A stretch of DNA of 64,000 nucleotides from DATLMR01 sp035634255 (GCA_035634255.1 DASQDI010000160.1:124001-188000); one strand, 5' to 3'. Shown: positions 34,944-43,950, counted from the stretch's first letter. The notes: generated by a model from the sequence alone, not told the origin. Program-made: numbers and translations.

Positions 34944-35450
34944 ATGGAAATTAAGGCCGTGGGGCCGTTCCTCGATTATTTCGAGAAGGTGCGGGGGCGC
35001 ACGCTCAAAGTCATATCGCGCATACCTCCCGACCGGATCGACTGGACCTACAGGGAGGGTAAGTTCTCCTTCGCCGACCTCATCAGGCACCTGTCGGCGA
35101 TAGAGCGGTACATGTACGCGGAGAACGTGCAGCTCAAGCCCAGCCTCTATCCGGGCCACGGCAGAGAGCTGGCCGACGGGTACCGGAACGTCCTCGATTT
35201 CATGAGCCGGATGCACGCCGAGTCGATGGAGATATTCGGGAGGCTGTCCGACGAGGACCTGACGAAGAAGTGCGTCACGCCCGAAGGCTCTCCGATAACC
35301 GTGTGGAAATGGCTGCGCGCCATGGTCGAGCACGAGGTTCATCACCGCGGGCAGATATACCTCTACCTCTCCCTGCTGGAAGTGCCCACGCCCCCGATCT
35401 ATGGCCTGACGTCCGAAGAGGTCCGCGGCCGGAGCGGGCCACGGAGCTGA
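34944..35450 (+). CDS. DinB family protein
   Basis: 168-residue DinB-fold protein. Metal ligands: H50 region (LIRHLSAIERYMY) and C-terminal HEVHHRGQIYLYL, the family's two-His motif. Adjacent 7 bases later is a thioesterase gene, suggesting one transcript. Paralogues in this window: 14124, 37049 and 60158. Precise thiol donor and substrate unknown. Confidence 0.88.
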   Translation: MEIKAVGPFLDYFEKVRGRTLKVISRIPPDRIDWTYREGKFSFADLIRHLSAIERYMYAENVQLKPSLYPGHGRELADGYRNVLDFMSRMHAESMEIFGRLSDEDLTKKCVTPEGSPITVWKWLRAMVEHEVHHRGQIYLYLSLLEVPTPPIYGLTSEEVRGRSGPRS

Positions 35451-35456
35451 TCTAGT

Positions 35457-35906
35457 ATGACCGAGTTTGAGCCGCGAGACCCCGACTTCGAAGCGCGCGT
35501 GCGCGAGAGCTTCGCGCGGCAGACTTTGATGGGGACCATCGGAGCCCGCCTGGTAACCGTGTCGCCGGGCGCGGTCGAGATAGAGCTCCCTTTCCGGGAA
35601 GACCTCTCCCAGCAGCACGGGTACCTTCACGCGGGCGTGGTCACGGCCATAGTGGACACGGCCTGCGGCTACTCGGCACTCACCCTGATGGACGCGGGCG
35701 CGGAAGTTCTGACCATCGAGTACAAGATCAACTTCGTCTCGCCCGCCCTCGGCGAGCGGCTCGTCGCACGCGGGCGGGTGACGAGGCCCGGCCGCACGGT
35801 CACCGTCTGCGCGGGCGACGTCTTCGCCGAGGGCGGAGGGAAAGTGAAGCTCGTGGCGAGCATGCTCGCCACGATGATCTCTCTCAGGGGAGAGAAGGGG
35901 GCCTAA
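35457..35906 (+). CDS. PaaI-family thioesterase (hotdog fold)
   Basis: 149 residues. Hotdog fold features: Gly-rich GAVEIELPFREDLSQQHGYLHAG with catalytic HGYLHAGV, then VDTACGYSALTL and the C-terminal GRTVTVCAGDVFAEGG. Hydrolyses acyl- or aryl-CoA thioesters in characterised relatives. It overlaps the convergent DUF1905 gene by 4 bases. Confidence 0.88.
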   Translation: MTEFEPRDPDFEARVRESFARQTLMGTIGARLVTVSPGAVEIELPFREDLSQQHGYLHAGVVTAIVDTACGYSALTLMDAGAEVLTIEYKINFVSPALGERLVARGRVTRPGRTVTVCAGDVFAEGGGKVKLVASMLATMISLRGEKGA

Positions 35907-36385
35907 GCCTTCGCCTTCCCGCCGGCGGATGGCGCGGAAAGCTCGGCCATCACCTTCTCGATTCTGCGGGCGCGCGTCTCGGGTTTTTTGGCGCTCTCCA
36001 CGGCGTAGGCGTACTCCTTGCGGTTGGTGTGGCTGAGCTTGTCCCACGCGGCGCGGGCCGCCTTGTTGCCCTTCATCGCTCGGGCGAGGTCTTCGGGCGG
36101 GGTGATCTCCCTCGCCTCTTCGTCGCGCTCCATCACGACCTTGATGATGTCGCCCCCCTTCACCTTCGCGCCCTCGCGGGTGGGCTTGTTCACGACCATG
36201 TAATGGCGGCCCCCGGCCATCGGAAAGATCGAGCTTCGAAATGGGAAGCCGTTGATGGTCCCGCGCACGGGCACCCGCGCGCGGGTGCCGAACTCTTTAT
36301 GAACGTCGAGGGGGATTATGATGCTTGTGACCGTGCTTTTCTCATCTTTTTCTAGCATGACTTCAAAGCGTTTCCTGGCAGCCAT
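35903..36385 (-). CDS. DUF1905 and YdeI/OmdA-type domain protein
   Basis: 160 residues. The N-terminal DUF1905 barrel (FEVMLEKDEKSTVTSIIIPL through KGGDIIKVVMERDEE, residues 7-95) is followed by a bacteriocin-protection YdeI/OmpD-associated segment (PPEDLARAMKGNKAARAAWDKLSHTNRKEYAYAVESAKKPETRARRIEK). Cytoplasmic, function unsettled. The start at 36385 has AAGGAGAC upstream. Confidence 0.88.
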   Translation of the reverse strand: MAARKRFEVMLEKDEKSTVTSIIIPLDVHKEFGTRARVPVRGTINGFPFRSSIFPMAGGRHYMVVNKPTREGAKVKGGDIIKVVMERDEEAREITPPEDLARAMKGNKAARAAWDKLSHTNRKEYAYAVESAKKPETRARRIEKVMAELSAPSAGGKAKA

Positions 36386-36423
36386 ATGAGTCTCCTTATC
36401 TTGGTTCGGGCCTCGGGCGTCGT

Positions 36424-36972
36424 CTACCGGCGGAGTCGGTAAGGCGCGTCGCCCGCGCTGAATTGCTCCCTCGCAATGGAGTAGAAGATCGTGTCAAGCC
36501 CGTTTACGGTTTCGCGCCTGTCGAAGCTCATCCCGGACTTTTCCATCACGCGCACGGAGGCGACGTTGGGCGCGTCCGTGCTCGCGACCACGCGGTCGAG
36601 GGCCAGTTCCCGGAACCCGTACGCGATCATGGCCCTGGACATCTCGGTGGCTAGCCCCCTGCCCCAGTGCTCCGTCGCGACCCCGTAAAGCAGCTCAAGC
36701 TCCGGCGGGTCGCGGAAGAACCAGTAGCCGCAAAACCCGAGCAACCCGCCCCCTTCGCGGGGGGACGCGGCCCACAGGCCGTAGCCCGTCTCGCGGAAGT
36801 GCGCGAGGCTCTCTCCGACGGCCGCCTCGGCCTGCTCTCTCGAGATCACCTCGTCGTCCCAGATGTATTTGCGGACTCCGGGGTCGGTCCAGAGGCGGTG
36901 AATCTCATCCACGTCCCCCGCGGCGAAGGGGCGAAGCCGCAGGCGGGTGGTCTCCATCTCAATCGTTTCCAT
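36424..36972 (-). CDS. GNAT family N-acetyltransferase (RimJ/RimL-like)
   Basis: 182 residues from ATG 36972 (CGGAG 8 bases upstream; ATG 36990 also possible). Acetyl-CoA fold: METTRLRLRPFAAGDVDEI at the start, LELLYGVATEHWGRGLATEMSRAM (motif A, with QxxGxG replaced by HWGRGL), ALDRVVASTDAPNVASVRVMEKSGM (motif B), typical of protein- or spermidine-type acetyltransferases. Confidence 0.9.
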   Translation of the reverse strand: METIEMETTRLRLRPFAAGDVDEIHRLWTDPGVRKYIWDDEVISREQAEAAVGESLAHFRETGYGLWAASPREGGGLLGFCGYWFFRDPPELELLYGVATEHWGRGLATEMSRAMIAYGFRELALDRVVASTDAPNVASVRVMEKSGMSFDRRETVNGLDTIFYSIAREQFSAGDAPYRLRR

Positions 36973-37048
36973 GTTCAGGGCTCCGAGCATCTGCCGGTTA
37001 AAGGCTACAGTAATCTGTTAGGGCCGGGGGCCGCGCGGAGGGCGCTCC

Positions 37049-37576
37049 TCACCCCCGCCAGCCCATCCGCTCCGCCAGAGAGTTTATCTGCGCCACGTGA
37101 TGGCGGCCGTGCCACGCATAAAGGGCGACGTTCCTTTCGAGGCTGACTTCCCCGAGCTCGGGGTGGTTGAACGTGCGCGAGTAGTCCTCATCCTTGAGCG
37201 ACCTGAGCAGCAGCACCCAGCGCCGGTGCAGGGAGTCGAGCAGCGCGAGCGACACTTCGAGCGGCGCGCTTCTGGCGTCTTCGAGCTCGGCCCAGCGGTC
37301 TTCGTGATAAGGCCGGATCGTGGGGCGGTCCTCGGTCAGCGCCAGCCGGAAGCGGACGTAGCTGTTGAGGTGGCTGTCCGGGACGTGGTGCACGACCTGG
37401 CGGACGGTCCAGCCCCCCTCGCGGTAAGGCGTTTCGAGCTGCTCGGGCGACAGCCCCTCGACGGCCTCGCGCAGCCGGGCCGGGGCCCCCTCTATCAGGT
37501 CGATGCACTCTTTGCGCTGCTCGCCGGTCAGCGGGCCATTAAATTCGAAACGACCTATCGGGTATCGAAAATCCAT
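37049..37576 (-). CDS. YfiT-type bacillithiol transferase-like DinB protein
   Basis: 175 residues from ATG 37576 (AGGAGA 6 bases upstream). It matches the YfiT/BstA putative metal-dependent hydrolase: MDFRYPIGRFEFNGPLTGEQ, then TPYREGGWTVRQVVHHVPDSH and C-terminal YAWHGRHHVAQINSL, giving the three-His metal site. In Firmicutes the homologue transfers bacillithiol; an Acidobacteriota substrate is not established. Confidence 0.87.
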   Translation of the reverse strand: MDFRYPIGRFEFNGPLTGEQRKECIDLIEGAPARLREAVEGLSPEQLETPYREGGWTVRQVVHHVPDSHLNSYVRFRLALTEDRPTIRPYHEDRWAELEDARSAPLEVSLALLDSLHRRWVLLLRSLKDEDYSRTFNHPELGEVSLERNVALYAWHGRHHVAQINSLAERMGWRG

Positions 37577-37753
37577 GACGGTCTCTCCTGTCCGCAAATA
37601 ATCGAAGTCTACCTCCGCGGAGCCCCGCACTCAAACCCCTCGGAAAAAATTCGGGACAGGCCGCCGCCTCCCAATGTATTATGCAGAGGCCCGCGGCTCC
37701 ACCGAACTCAGTGAATCGCTCGATAAAACTCGGATGAAGGTCAGGAACCAACC

Positions 37754-38227
37754 ATGAATCTTTCGACTACCGTCGGCCTCAGGCTGGGGCCGGTATTGCT
37801 GTGGGCGCTCCTTGCGGCGCAGGCGGGGGCGCAGGCCCCCGCGGCCGAGAGCCCGCAGCCGTTCAATCAGGAGCGGAAGCTCGAAGAGCTGAGGCAGAAG
37901 ATCGCGGATCAAAAAGACAAGCCGGCGGAAGAGGTGTTCAAAAACATCCGGCAGCTCAAAGGCATGCCCGCGGCGCGCCTGCTGAGGGTGATGGAGGTTG
38001 GCTACAGCAAGTCGTTAGGGGTCGACTGCGCGCACTGCCACGTCGTCGACCAGTGGGAGAAAGACGACAAGCCCGCGAAGCAGGTCGCGCGCGACATGGC
38101 CGACATGGCTCGGGCGATCAACGGAGAGCTGTTGAAGAGCATCAGGAACCTCAAGGGGCCGAGCCCGGCGGTCAACTGCACCACCTGCCACCGCGGGCAG
38201 CTGAAGCCCGCGCTGAATATGGGCTGA
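37754..38227 (+). CDS. Secreted c-type cytochrome with two haem sites
   Basis: 157 residues, signal peptide (VGLRLGPVLLWALLAAQAGAQ). Two haem-attachment motifs, C92-A-H-C95-H96 and C142-T-T-C145-H146, about 50 residues apart. The block VFKNIRQLKGMPAARLLRVMEVGYSKSLGVDCAHCH resembles the photosynthetic reaction-centre-type cytochrome family common in Acidobacteriota. Likely periplasmic electron carrier; no oxidase or reductase gene is adjacent. Confidence 0.9.
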   Translation: MNLSTTVGLRLGPVLLWALLAAQAGAQAPAAESPQPFNQERKLEELRQKIADQKDKPAEEVFKNIRQLKGMPAARLLRVMEVGYSKSLGVDCAHCHVVDQWEKDDKPAKQVARDMADMARAINGELLKSIRNLKGPSPAVNCTTCHRGQLKPALNMG

Positions 38228-38348
38228 ATATGGGGTGATCCCGAGCGGCCCTCCCCCCGGATTTTCCGCCGCCTGGCGTTGCCCGGCCCTGACGGGAGCG
38301 CTACTCTATGGGGGTAGAATGTTATGCCCTTTTTAAGGAGCGCTCGAC

Positions 38349-38957
38349 ATGAATGACGCCGAAGGTGATAAGAAGCGCGCGCTGCTGGTCGTCGATGTGC
38401 AGAACGATTTCTGCCCCGGCGGGGCGCTGGGCGTGGCGGGCGGCGACGAGGTGGTGGCCCCGCTCAACCGTTTGATGGAGGAGTTCCTGAGGCGCGGGGA
38501 TCTGGTCTTCAAGAGCCGCGACTGGCACCCTCCGCAGACCATGCATTTTCAGAAGTACGGCGGCACATGGCCGGTCCACTGCGTGCGGGGCACGCGGGGC
38601 GCGGAGTTTCACCCGGACCTGCTCGACGACCCGCGCGTCCGGATAATCTCCAAGGGCCTCGGCGACGAGGACTCCTATTCCGCATTCGACGGGACGGACC
38701 TCTCGGCCCAACTGCGCGAGAATGGGGTCGAGGAAGTCTGGGTCGGCGGCCTCGCGACCGACTACTGCGTCAAGAACACGGCGCTCGACGCGCGGCGCGA
38801 AGGGTACTCGGTGAAGGTAGTCGAAGAGGCCATGCGTCCGGTCGAACTGCGCCCGGGGGACGGCGCGCGCGCCATCGAAGAGATGCGCGAGGCCGGGGCC
38901 GAGATCGTCACGGGCCGCGAGAAGCGCCGCACGAAGAGCACGAGCCCGTCTCAGTAA
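38349..38957 (+). CDS. pncA: Nicotinamidase
   Basis: Hydrolyses nicotinamide to nicotinate in NAD salvage. 202 residues, with triad D16 (VVDVQNDF), K102 (IISKGL) and C140 (ATDYCVKN). Metal site supplied by RDWHPPQTMHF and WPVHCVRG. Ribosome site AAGGAGCGCTCGAC. Followed after 29 bases by nicotinate phosphoribosyltransferase, the next enzyme. Confidence 0.94.
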   Translation: MNDAEGDKKRALLVVDVQNDFCPGGALGVAGGDEVVAPLNRLMEEFLRRGDLVFKSRDWHPPQTMHFQKYGGTWPVHCVRGTRGAEFHPDLLDDPRVRIISKGLGDEDSYSAFDGTDLSAQLRENGVEEVWVGGLATDYCVKNTALDARREGYSVKVVEEAMRPVELRPGDGARAIEEMREAGAEIVTGREKRRTKSTSPSQ

Positions 38958-38986
38958 GCGCGAGCGGAATCGAGACCGACTTTCAT

Positions 38987-40435
38987 ATGGGAACACTCAA
39001 TTTCGACCGCTACCACGCCGTGATGGGCGACGCCTCGCACAAGGATGTCACGCGGATTCGCGGCAAGCGCCTGAGCGACGCGGAGGCCACCTTCTACGCG
39101 ACCCAGCGAAAGCTGAAGTTCGCGCCATGCCTCGGCCACCAGCGCCTCGTGCGGATGCTGCTCGACAGCGAGATCGACAGGCCGCGCCTGAGATTTCTGG
39201 AGCAGGACCGGGGCGACCTCGGCCTCTTCGCCGAAGCAATCGAAGACGTGCGCTTCGTCGGGGCCGTCCGCGCGGTGCGTCCGGGGACGATAGTCTTCGC
39301 GCAGGAGCCGTTCGCGGACATCACAGGCCCTTTCGGGCTGACGCAGGCGCAGGAGATCAAATTCGAGCATGCCTTCGACTTCCCGATGACGACGGCGAGC
39401 CTCGCGATGCGATTCCGCATGGCCGCCGGGGACCGCTGGCTCTCCGACTTCTCCCTGCGCCGCGACGGCGATGTCGAGCGCGCGGTCGAAGTCGCCACCT
39501 GCGCCTTCATCGGGGGCTTCAACGACACTTCCAACATGGAGGCCGCCTTCCGCCTCGACATCCCCGCCGTCGGCACCGAGGCGCACTACTGGCAGCAGTC
39601 TTTCGTCGAGTTCATGTACGAGCCGGAGGTCGACCCGCGCACGGGCCGCCCGAAGCATTTCGAGCAGGTGGCTTTCGAACGGTGGCTCGACGCGAACCCG
39701 AACGGGACCACCCTGCTGCTCGACACGATAAACGTCTACCTGGGGGCCGTCCACGCGGCCATGGCGGCCACCTCGACCGAAGCGCGGCGCTCGGCCTTCA
39801 AAGGGTTCCGCGTCGATTCGGGCGACCTGGCTAAGCTCGGCGCGTGGTGCCTCCGCTTCTTCGAGGCGAACGGGCTCCACGGGCTGATGCCGATACTCAC
39901 GGGGAACCTGGACGTGGAGGGCGTGCGGCGGATCGTCGAGGCCTTCCCCGAGGCCGCCGGCTTCGGGATCGGCACCAAGCTCTCGAGCGAGGTCGAATTC
40001 ACGGCGGGCGTGATCTTCAAGGAGAGCATGATAGACGGCAACCCCACCCTCAAGGCTTCGCACGACCCTGAGAAGGCCACGCTCCCCGGCAGGCTTCAGG
40101 TCTTTCGCGGGGTCGACCCGAACGGGTTTTACGTGGGCGACCGCATCGGGCTGGACGGCGAGCGGGTCGAGATCCCCGGCGCCGTGCGGGTCGAGCGTCT
40201 GCTCGCCCCCTTCTGGGAGAACGGCCATTACGAAGTGATCCCGTCGATCACCAAACAGAAGGCTTTCGTGGAAGAGCAGCGGAAGAGGTTCCCCGACATC
40301 TCGAACTACAAGGTCGCCCTGAGCGCGCAATTGCGCGGCCTGCGCGACGAGCTGACGGCGAAAATGAGCGAGGACCGCTCGGGCTGGCGGGACGTGTTGA
40401 ACCTTCCTGAAAGCCTCTCCCCGGAGCTCCCTTGA
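38987..40435 (+). CDS. pncB: Nicotinate phosphoribosyltransferase
   Basis: 482 residues; converts nicotinate and PRPP to NaMN, following PncA. Conserved blocks: GGFNDTSNMEAAFRLDIPAVGTEAH, FKGFRVDSGDLAKLG, FGIGTKLSS. ATG 38987 has only a weak upstream CGGAAT, and the in-frame residues just before it (GIETDFH) look like the TDxY start seen in other members, so the true N-terminus is uncertain. Confidence 0.9.
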   Translation: MGTLNFDRYHAVMGDASHKDVTRIRGKRLSDAEATFYATQRKLKFAPCLGHQRLVRMLLDSEIDRPRLRFLEQDRGDLGLFAEAIEDVRFVGAVRAVRPGTIVFAQEPFADITGPFGLTQAQEIKFEHAFDFPMTTASLAMRFRMAAGDRWLSDFSLRRDGDVERAVEVATCAFIGGFNDTSNMEAAFRLDIPAVGTEAHYWQQSFVEFMYEPEVDPRTGRPKHFEQVAFERWLDANPNGTTLLLDTINVYLGAVHAAMAATSTEARRSAFKGFRVDSGDLAKLGAWCLRFFEANGLHGLMPILTGNLDVEGVRRIVEAFPEAAGFGIGTKLSSEVEFTAGVIFKESMIDGNPTLKASHDPEKATLPGRLQVFRGVDPNGFYVGDRIGLDGERVEIPGAVRVERLLAPFWENGHYEVIPSITKQKAFVEEQRKRFPDISNYKVALSAQLRGLRDELTAKMSEDRSGWRDVLNLPESLSPELP

Positions 40436-40449
40436 CCCGGCGCTAAGAC

Positions 40450-41871
40450 ATGCAAGCACCCGCCTCGAAAGAACCCCCGAAAGAGGAGTCCGGGCTGTGG
40501 TCCGGGATACGTGAGGCGCTCCGCGGCTCGCGAAACGACTACACGCAAGGGTCGATAGGCCGCTCGATCATGCTGCTCTCCATCCCGATGGTGCTGGAGA
40601 TGATCATGGAGAGCGTCTTCGCCGTCGTCGACGTCTTCTTCGTGGCCCGGCTCGGGGCGAGCGCCGTCGCCGCCGTGGGCCTGACCGAGTCGATGGTGAC
40701 GCTCATCTACGCCCTCGCGATGGGGCTCTCCATCGGGGCGGCGGCGATGGTCGCGCGCCGCACGGGAGAGCACGACCCCGAGGGCGCGTCGCGCGCGGCG
40801 ATGCAGGCGATACTCGTGGGGCTGCTCATCTCCGCGGCGCTCGGGACGGCGGGCGGCCTGCTCGCCCCGCGCCTGCTCGACATAATGGGCGCGTCGGCCG
40901 AAGTGATCGGGATCGGCTCCGGGTACACGAGGGTCCTGCTCGGCGGGAATGCCTCGATCCTGCTCCTGTTCCTGATCAACGCCATCTTTCGCGGGGCGGG
41001 CGACGCGGCCATCGCGATGCGCGTGCTGTGGCTAGCGAACATCATCAACATAATCCTCGCCCCCTGCCTCATCTTCGGCGTCGGCCCGTTCCCCGAGCTG
41101 GGAGTCACGGGCGCGGCGGTCGCCACGACCATCGGGCGCGGGACCGGGGCGCTCTTCGCCCTGTCGCGTCTGGTGAGAGGCGGGGGCCGCGTGGCCCTCG
41201 CGCGCCGCCACGTGCGGGTCGAGCCCGCGATAATGCTCAGGCTCGTGCGGCTGTCGGCCTCGGCCACGCTCCAGGTATTCATCGGGATGGCGAGCTGGGT
41301 CGGCCTGATCCGCATCCTGTCGAGCTTCGGGAGCGAGGCGCTGGCCGGCTACACCATCGGCATCCGCGTGATCGTCTTCGCGCTCCTGCCTTCGTGGGGG
41401 ATGAGCAACGCGGCGGCGACTATGGTCGGGCAGGCGCTCGGGGCCGGGAAGCCCGACCGCGCGGAGCGGGCCGTCTGGATCGCGGGCTTCTACAACATGT
41501 GGTTCCTCGGCACCATAGGGCTCGCGTTCGTGGCCTTCGCCGGCCCGATCATCGGGCTCTTCACGTCGGACCCCTCGGTGGCGTCGTACGGGACCGACTG
41601 CCTGCGCGTGGTCGCATGCGGGTTCCTCTTTTACGCCTACGGCATGGTGATCACGCAGTCGCTCAACGGGGCGGGCGACACTTGGACCCCGACCGTGATC
41701 AACCTCGTCATCTTCTGGCTGTTCGAGATACCGCTCGCCTACCTGCTCGCCTTCGAGCTCGGGCTCGGCCCGCGCGGGGTCTTCTTCTCGATAGCCCTCG
41801 CCTTCTCGATGCTGGCCGTCGTGAGCGCGGCCGTCTTCCGCAGAGGCCGGTGGAAGACCAAAAAAGTCTGA
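40450..41871 (+). CDS. MATE family efflux transporter
   Basis: 473 residues, 12 hydrophobic segments in two halves, typical of multidrug/Na+ or H+-coupled MATE exporters. SIMLLSIPMVLEMIMESVFAVVDVFFV in the first helix and GAAAMVARRTGEHDPEGASRA loop are family hallmarks, as is the second-half QALGAGKPDRAERAV. Starts 15 bases after pncB stop; no clear ribosome site, suggesting coupling. Confidence 0.92.
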   Translation: MQAPASKEPPKEESGLWSGIREALRGSRNDYTQGSIGRSIMLLSIPMVLEMIMESVFAVVDVFFVARLGASAVAAVGLTESMVTLIYALAMGLSIGAAAMVARRTGEHDPEGASRAAMQAILVGLLISAALGTAGGLLAPRLLDIMGASAEVIGIGSGYTRVLLGGNASILLLFLINAIFRGAGDAAIAMRVLWLANIINIILAPCLIFGVGPFPELGVTGAAVATTIGRGTGALFALSRLVRGGGRVALARRHVRVEPAIMLRLVRLSASATLQVFIGMASWVGLIRILSSFGSEALAGYTIGIRVIVFALLPSWGMSNAAATMVGQALGAGKPDRAERAVWIAGFYNMWFLGTIGLAFVAFAGPIIGLFTSDPSVASYGTDCLRVVACGFLFYAYGMVITQSLNGAGDTWTPTVINLVIFWLFEIPLAYLLAFELGLGPRGVFFSIALAFSMLAVVSAAVFRRGRWKTKKV

Positions 41872-41974
41872 CCGTTAAACTCGAATCGCTGGTCTTGACG
41901 CCCGCCCTCATGTAGTATCGCTTCGGACGCCCAAAATATTCCGACGAGACTGACGAAGGGCCTGATCTGAGCAG

Positions 41975-42577
41975 ATGAGATTAGACGAGATTCGACAGGT
42001 ATACACCGATTACGCCGGCCACTACGAGAAAGAATTCATCGGAGAGCGCAGGTACACGGTCTACAAAAGACTCCCCCGCCTCGTGACCCGCGAGCTGAAG
42101 TCCCGGAGCGCGAAGGTCCTCGACCTCGGGTGCGGCACCGGGCTCAGCTCTCTGCTCTTCTTCGACAAAGGTTACGAAGTCACCGGGATAGACATAACCC
42201 GCGCGATGATCCGCAGGGCCGGCGAGCTCCCCTTCGCGAAGCTGATCTGCCAGGACCTCGAAAAGCCCCTCAAGGTCAAAGACGACTACTTCGACGCGGT
42301 AGTCATGATCGGCGTCATGGAGCACATCAACGACCCCGCGGCCATCCTGAAAGAGGTGTGGAAGAAGCTGAAGGACGGGGGCCTCTTCGCGCTCACCCTC
42401 CCGTGCAAGAATGCGCACTTTTCCGAGTACGGGCTGAAGAACTATTACAAGAAGGAGATCGAGCCCATCATGCGGGAGGCCGGGTTCAAGGTGATCCGCT
42501 CTGAGAAGAGTTTCGCCTACGAGGACGACAGCTCTACGATCTATTACTGGAATTATCTACTTCGAAAAATCCCCTGA
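41975..42577 (+). CDS. Class I SAM-dependent methyltransferase
   Basis: 200 residues. SAM site VLDLGCGTGLSSLLFFDKG (residues 47-65), acidic GIDITRAMI, then YFDAVVMIGVMEHINDPAAIL and GLFALTLPC. Ubiquinone/menaquinone- or aromatic-type methyltransferase fold; substrate unknown. Small acidic N-terminal domain and no partner gene. Confidence 0.88.
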   Translation: MRLDEIRQVYTDYAGHYEKEFIGERRYTVYKRLPRLVTRELKSRSAKVLDLGCGTGLSSLLFFDKGYEVTGIDITRAMIRRAGELPFAKLICQDLEKPLKVKDDYFDAVVMIGVMEHINDPAAILKEVWKKLKDGGLFALTLPCKNAHFSEYGLKNYYKKEIEPIMREAGFKVIRSEKSFAYEDDSSTIYYWNYLLRKIP

Positions 42578-43102
42578 AGGATACAGGCGGGCGATGCCAG
42601 AAATACTAGGCGTGGGAGGCGGGCCGTCGCGCGGGCCAGCGCTTAAATGACAGAGGGAGCCGTGACCTGAGAAATCGGCTCCCTCGTCATATACCTGGGG
42701 AAACTTCCTGCGGTTACCGCAGGTGCTTACTATACCGCGAAACCCGAAATTGTCAATCCTCCCCGCCCCCGTTCCGCGAATTTCACCCCTCCCGCCGCAA
42801 GTATACTTGTCGGCTTGTATAATAAACTTCTTTATATAACGGAGCCCCGAGATGTAGTACAATCGTCGGGTCGTGCAGACGCGCCTATACTGGACCGCCG
42901 GGGGATACGGCGGAAGAGAACAGTAAGGTTGAGACAGATACTTACTTTAAAGCCGCATTTGAGCCTCAGCTTCAAAGAGGCGACCAGCAGTACCCTTTAA
43001 CCAGGAGAGATTTAAAAAGTTCGCGCGCAAGCGGCGACGCCGTGTCGCCTGCGCTCCCATTCACCTGCGAATCGCCTTCGGGCGAGGGAAGGACGGGCCG
43101 GG
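42578..43102. other. 525-base intergenic region
   Basis: Besides the two hairpins it contains an unusually AT-rich stretch at 42800-42840 with TATAAT (42818-42823) preceded by TTG, likely promoter for the next gene; the leader would be over 250 bases. No protein supported. CAGTACCCTTTAACCAGGAG at 42989-43008 looks like an unused ribosome site. Confidence 0.4.
42647..42723 (+). terminator. Two successive hairpins downstream of methyltransferase
   Basis: An imperfect stem (42647-42662 with 42676-42690, one bulged base) is followed by a perfect 7-bp hairpin CCTGCGG-TTA-CCGCAGG (42707-42723). Either could terminate the upstream transcript; neither has a U-tract. Confidence 0.5.
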
Positions 43103-43360
43103 ATGAGTTCAAGGAAAGCCGACGAGCTGAAGGCCCCGAAGGATCCTTTCGGGGAGGTCTCGGGCAGAGTCATAGACTTTCAAACGGGGGCCGCCGAGGC
43201 CGTCAAGAAGCGGCAGAGGCAGAGGCTCCTTGAGGAGATGCGGGACATGACGACCTCCGAAAAGCAGGTCTTCCTGCTCGGGTTGATCATGAACGAAGAG
43301 ACCCTCGGGCGGATATGGAAGAACCTCATCGACGGTCTGATGACCGAGCTCGAAGATTAG
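43103..43360 (+). CDS. Conserved-looking small hypothetical protein
   Basis: 85 residues, mostly helical and charged, with no family I recognise. It reads MSSRKADELKAPKDPFGEV... then RQRQRLLEEMRDMTTSEKQVF and ETLGRIWKNLIDGLMTELED. The hydrophobic patch FLLGLIMNEETLGRIW may be an interaction surface. Poor ribosome site (GGACGGGCCGGG). The reading frame is clean and codon use is like its neighbours. Confidence 0.6.
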   Translation: MSSRKADELKAPKDPFGEVSGRVIDFQTGAAEAVKKRQRQRLLEEMRDMTTSEKQVFLLGLIMNEETLGRIWKNLIDGLMTELED

Positions 43361-43668
43361 GTGGAGCGGGCCTCTCATCCTCCGCGCCGCGCCCGGGCTT
43401 ACCCCAGGGGGAGTGTTGTCATAAGCGGTCGCGCGCTTTAAAATATGGGTGTACGGATAATTCATAAGTAAGTGTCAGAGGTGAACGTGCGAGAAAGATA
43501 GTCGGGGTCGGGGCCGTCAGGCGCGAGCGGGCTAACGGGTCGGGGTGAAGGGGCCGGCAAGGGGTTGTTCCCGGACATTCAGCTTGTACGTAGATAGACC
43601 CGCCGGGCGTCCGCCCATCACCCGCCTCTCTCGATCGCCAATAACAGAATGAACGGAGGAAAAAGAGC
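43361..43668. other. Promoter and long leader of small Cys-rich gene
   Basis: About 218 bases of leader follow the predicted transcription start near 43451. No stable known riboswitch structure recognised. No alternative ORF supported. Confidence 0.4.
43416..43444 (+). promoter_or_regulatory. Sigma-70-type promoter of small Cys-rich gene
   Basis: TTGTCA (43416-43421), 17-base spacer, TAAAAT (43439-43444). Position supports transcription towards 43669. Confidence 0.6.
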
Positions 43669-43830
43669 TTGATAATCAGGTGCAAGAAGTGTGGAGAGTC
43701 GATTGACGAATCGAAGAAGTGGACCGTCTGCCCTCATAACCCTCTGGATCAGGCGCATGATTCGGAGTTTTGCAGGGATCATAAGCAGTTCGACTGCCAC
43801 GCATGCGACGAGTACATGGTCCGGAGGTAG
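43669..43830 (+). CDS. Small Cys/His-rich putative zinc protein (TTG start)
   Basis: 53 residues, not assignable to a family. It starts at TTG 43669, with perfect ribosome site GGAGGA 8 bases upstream. Four metal-ligand pairs are visible: CKKC (residues 5-8), CPH (about 21-23), CRDH (about 35-38) and CHAC (about 43-46), giving enough ligands for two zinc ions. It has its own promoter (43416) and strong terminator (43880). Easily missed because of its length and start codon. Possibly a regulator of metal or redox state; that is speculation. Confidence 0.65.
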   Translation: MIIRCKKCGESIDESKKWTVCPHNPLDQAHDSEFCRDHKQFDCHACDEYMVRR

Positions 43831-43879
43831 CTCTCTGAATATTTCATAAGTGAGCCGCCTCAGTCATATAACTGTAAAC

Positions 43880-43950
43880 GGCGGCGGGCGTTTTTGAAGG
43901 CGGGCGGTCATGCCCTCCGGTTCAAAGACACCCGCCGCCCTTCTTTTTTT
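43880..43950 (+). terminator. Strong intrinsic terminator
   Basis: Long stem, left arm 43880-43898 with right arm 43921-43939 (17 of 19 paired), followed by CTTCTTTTTTT. It ends the small Cys-rich transcript. Confidence 0.85.

Noticed and set aside
42815..43000. 61-codon open frame in the 42.6-43.1 kb gap
   Set aside because: Begins inside the AT-rich promoter-like stretch and has no ribosome site or family resemblance.
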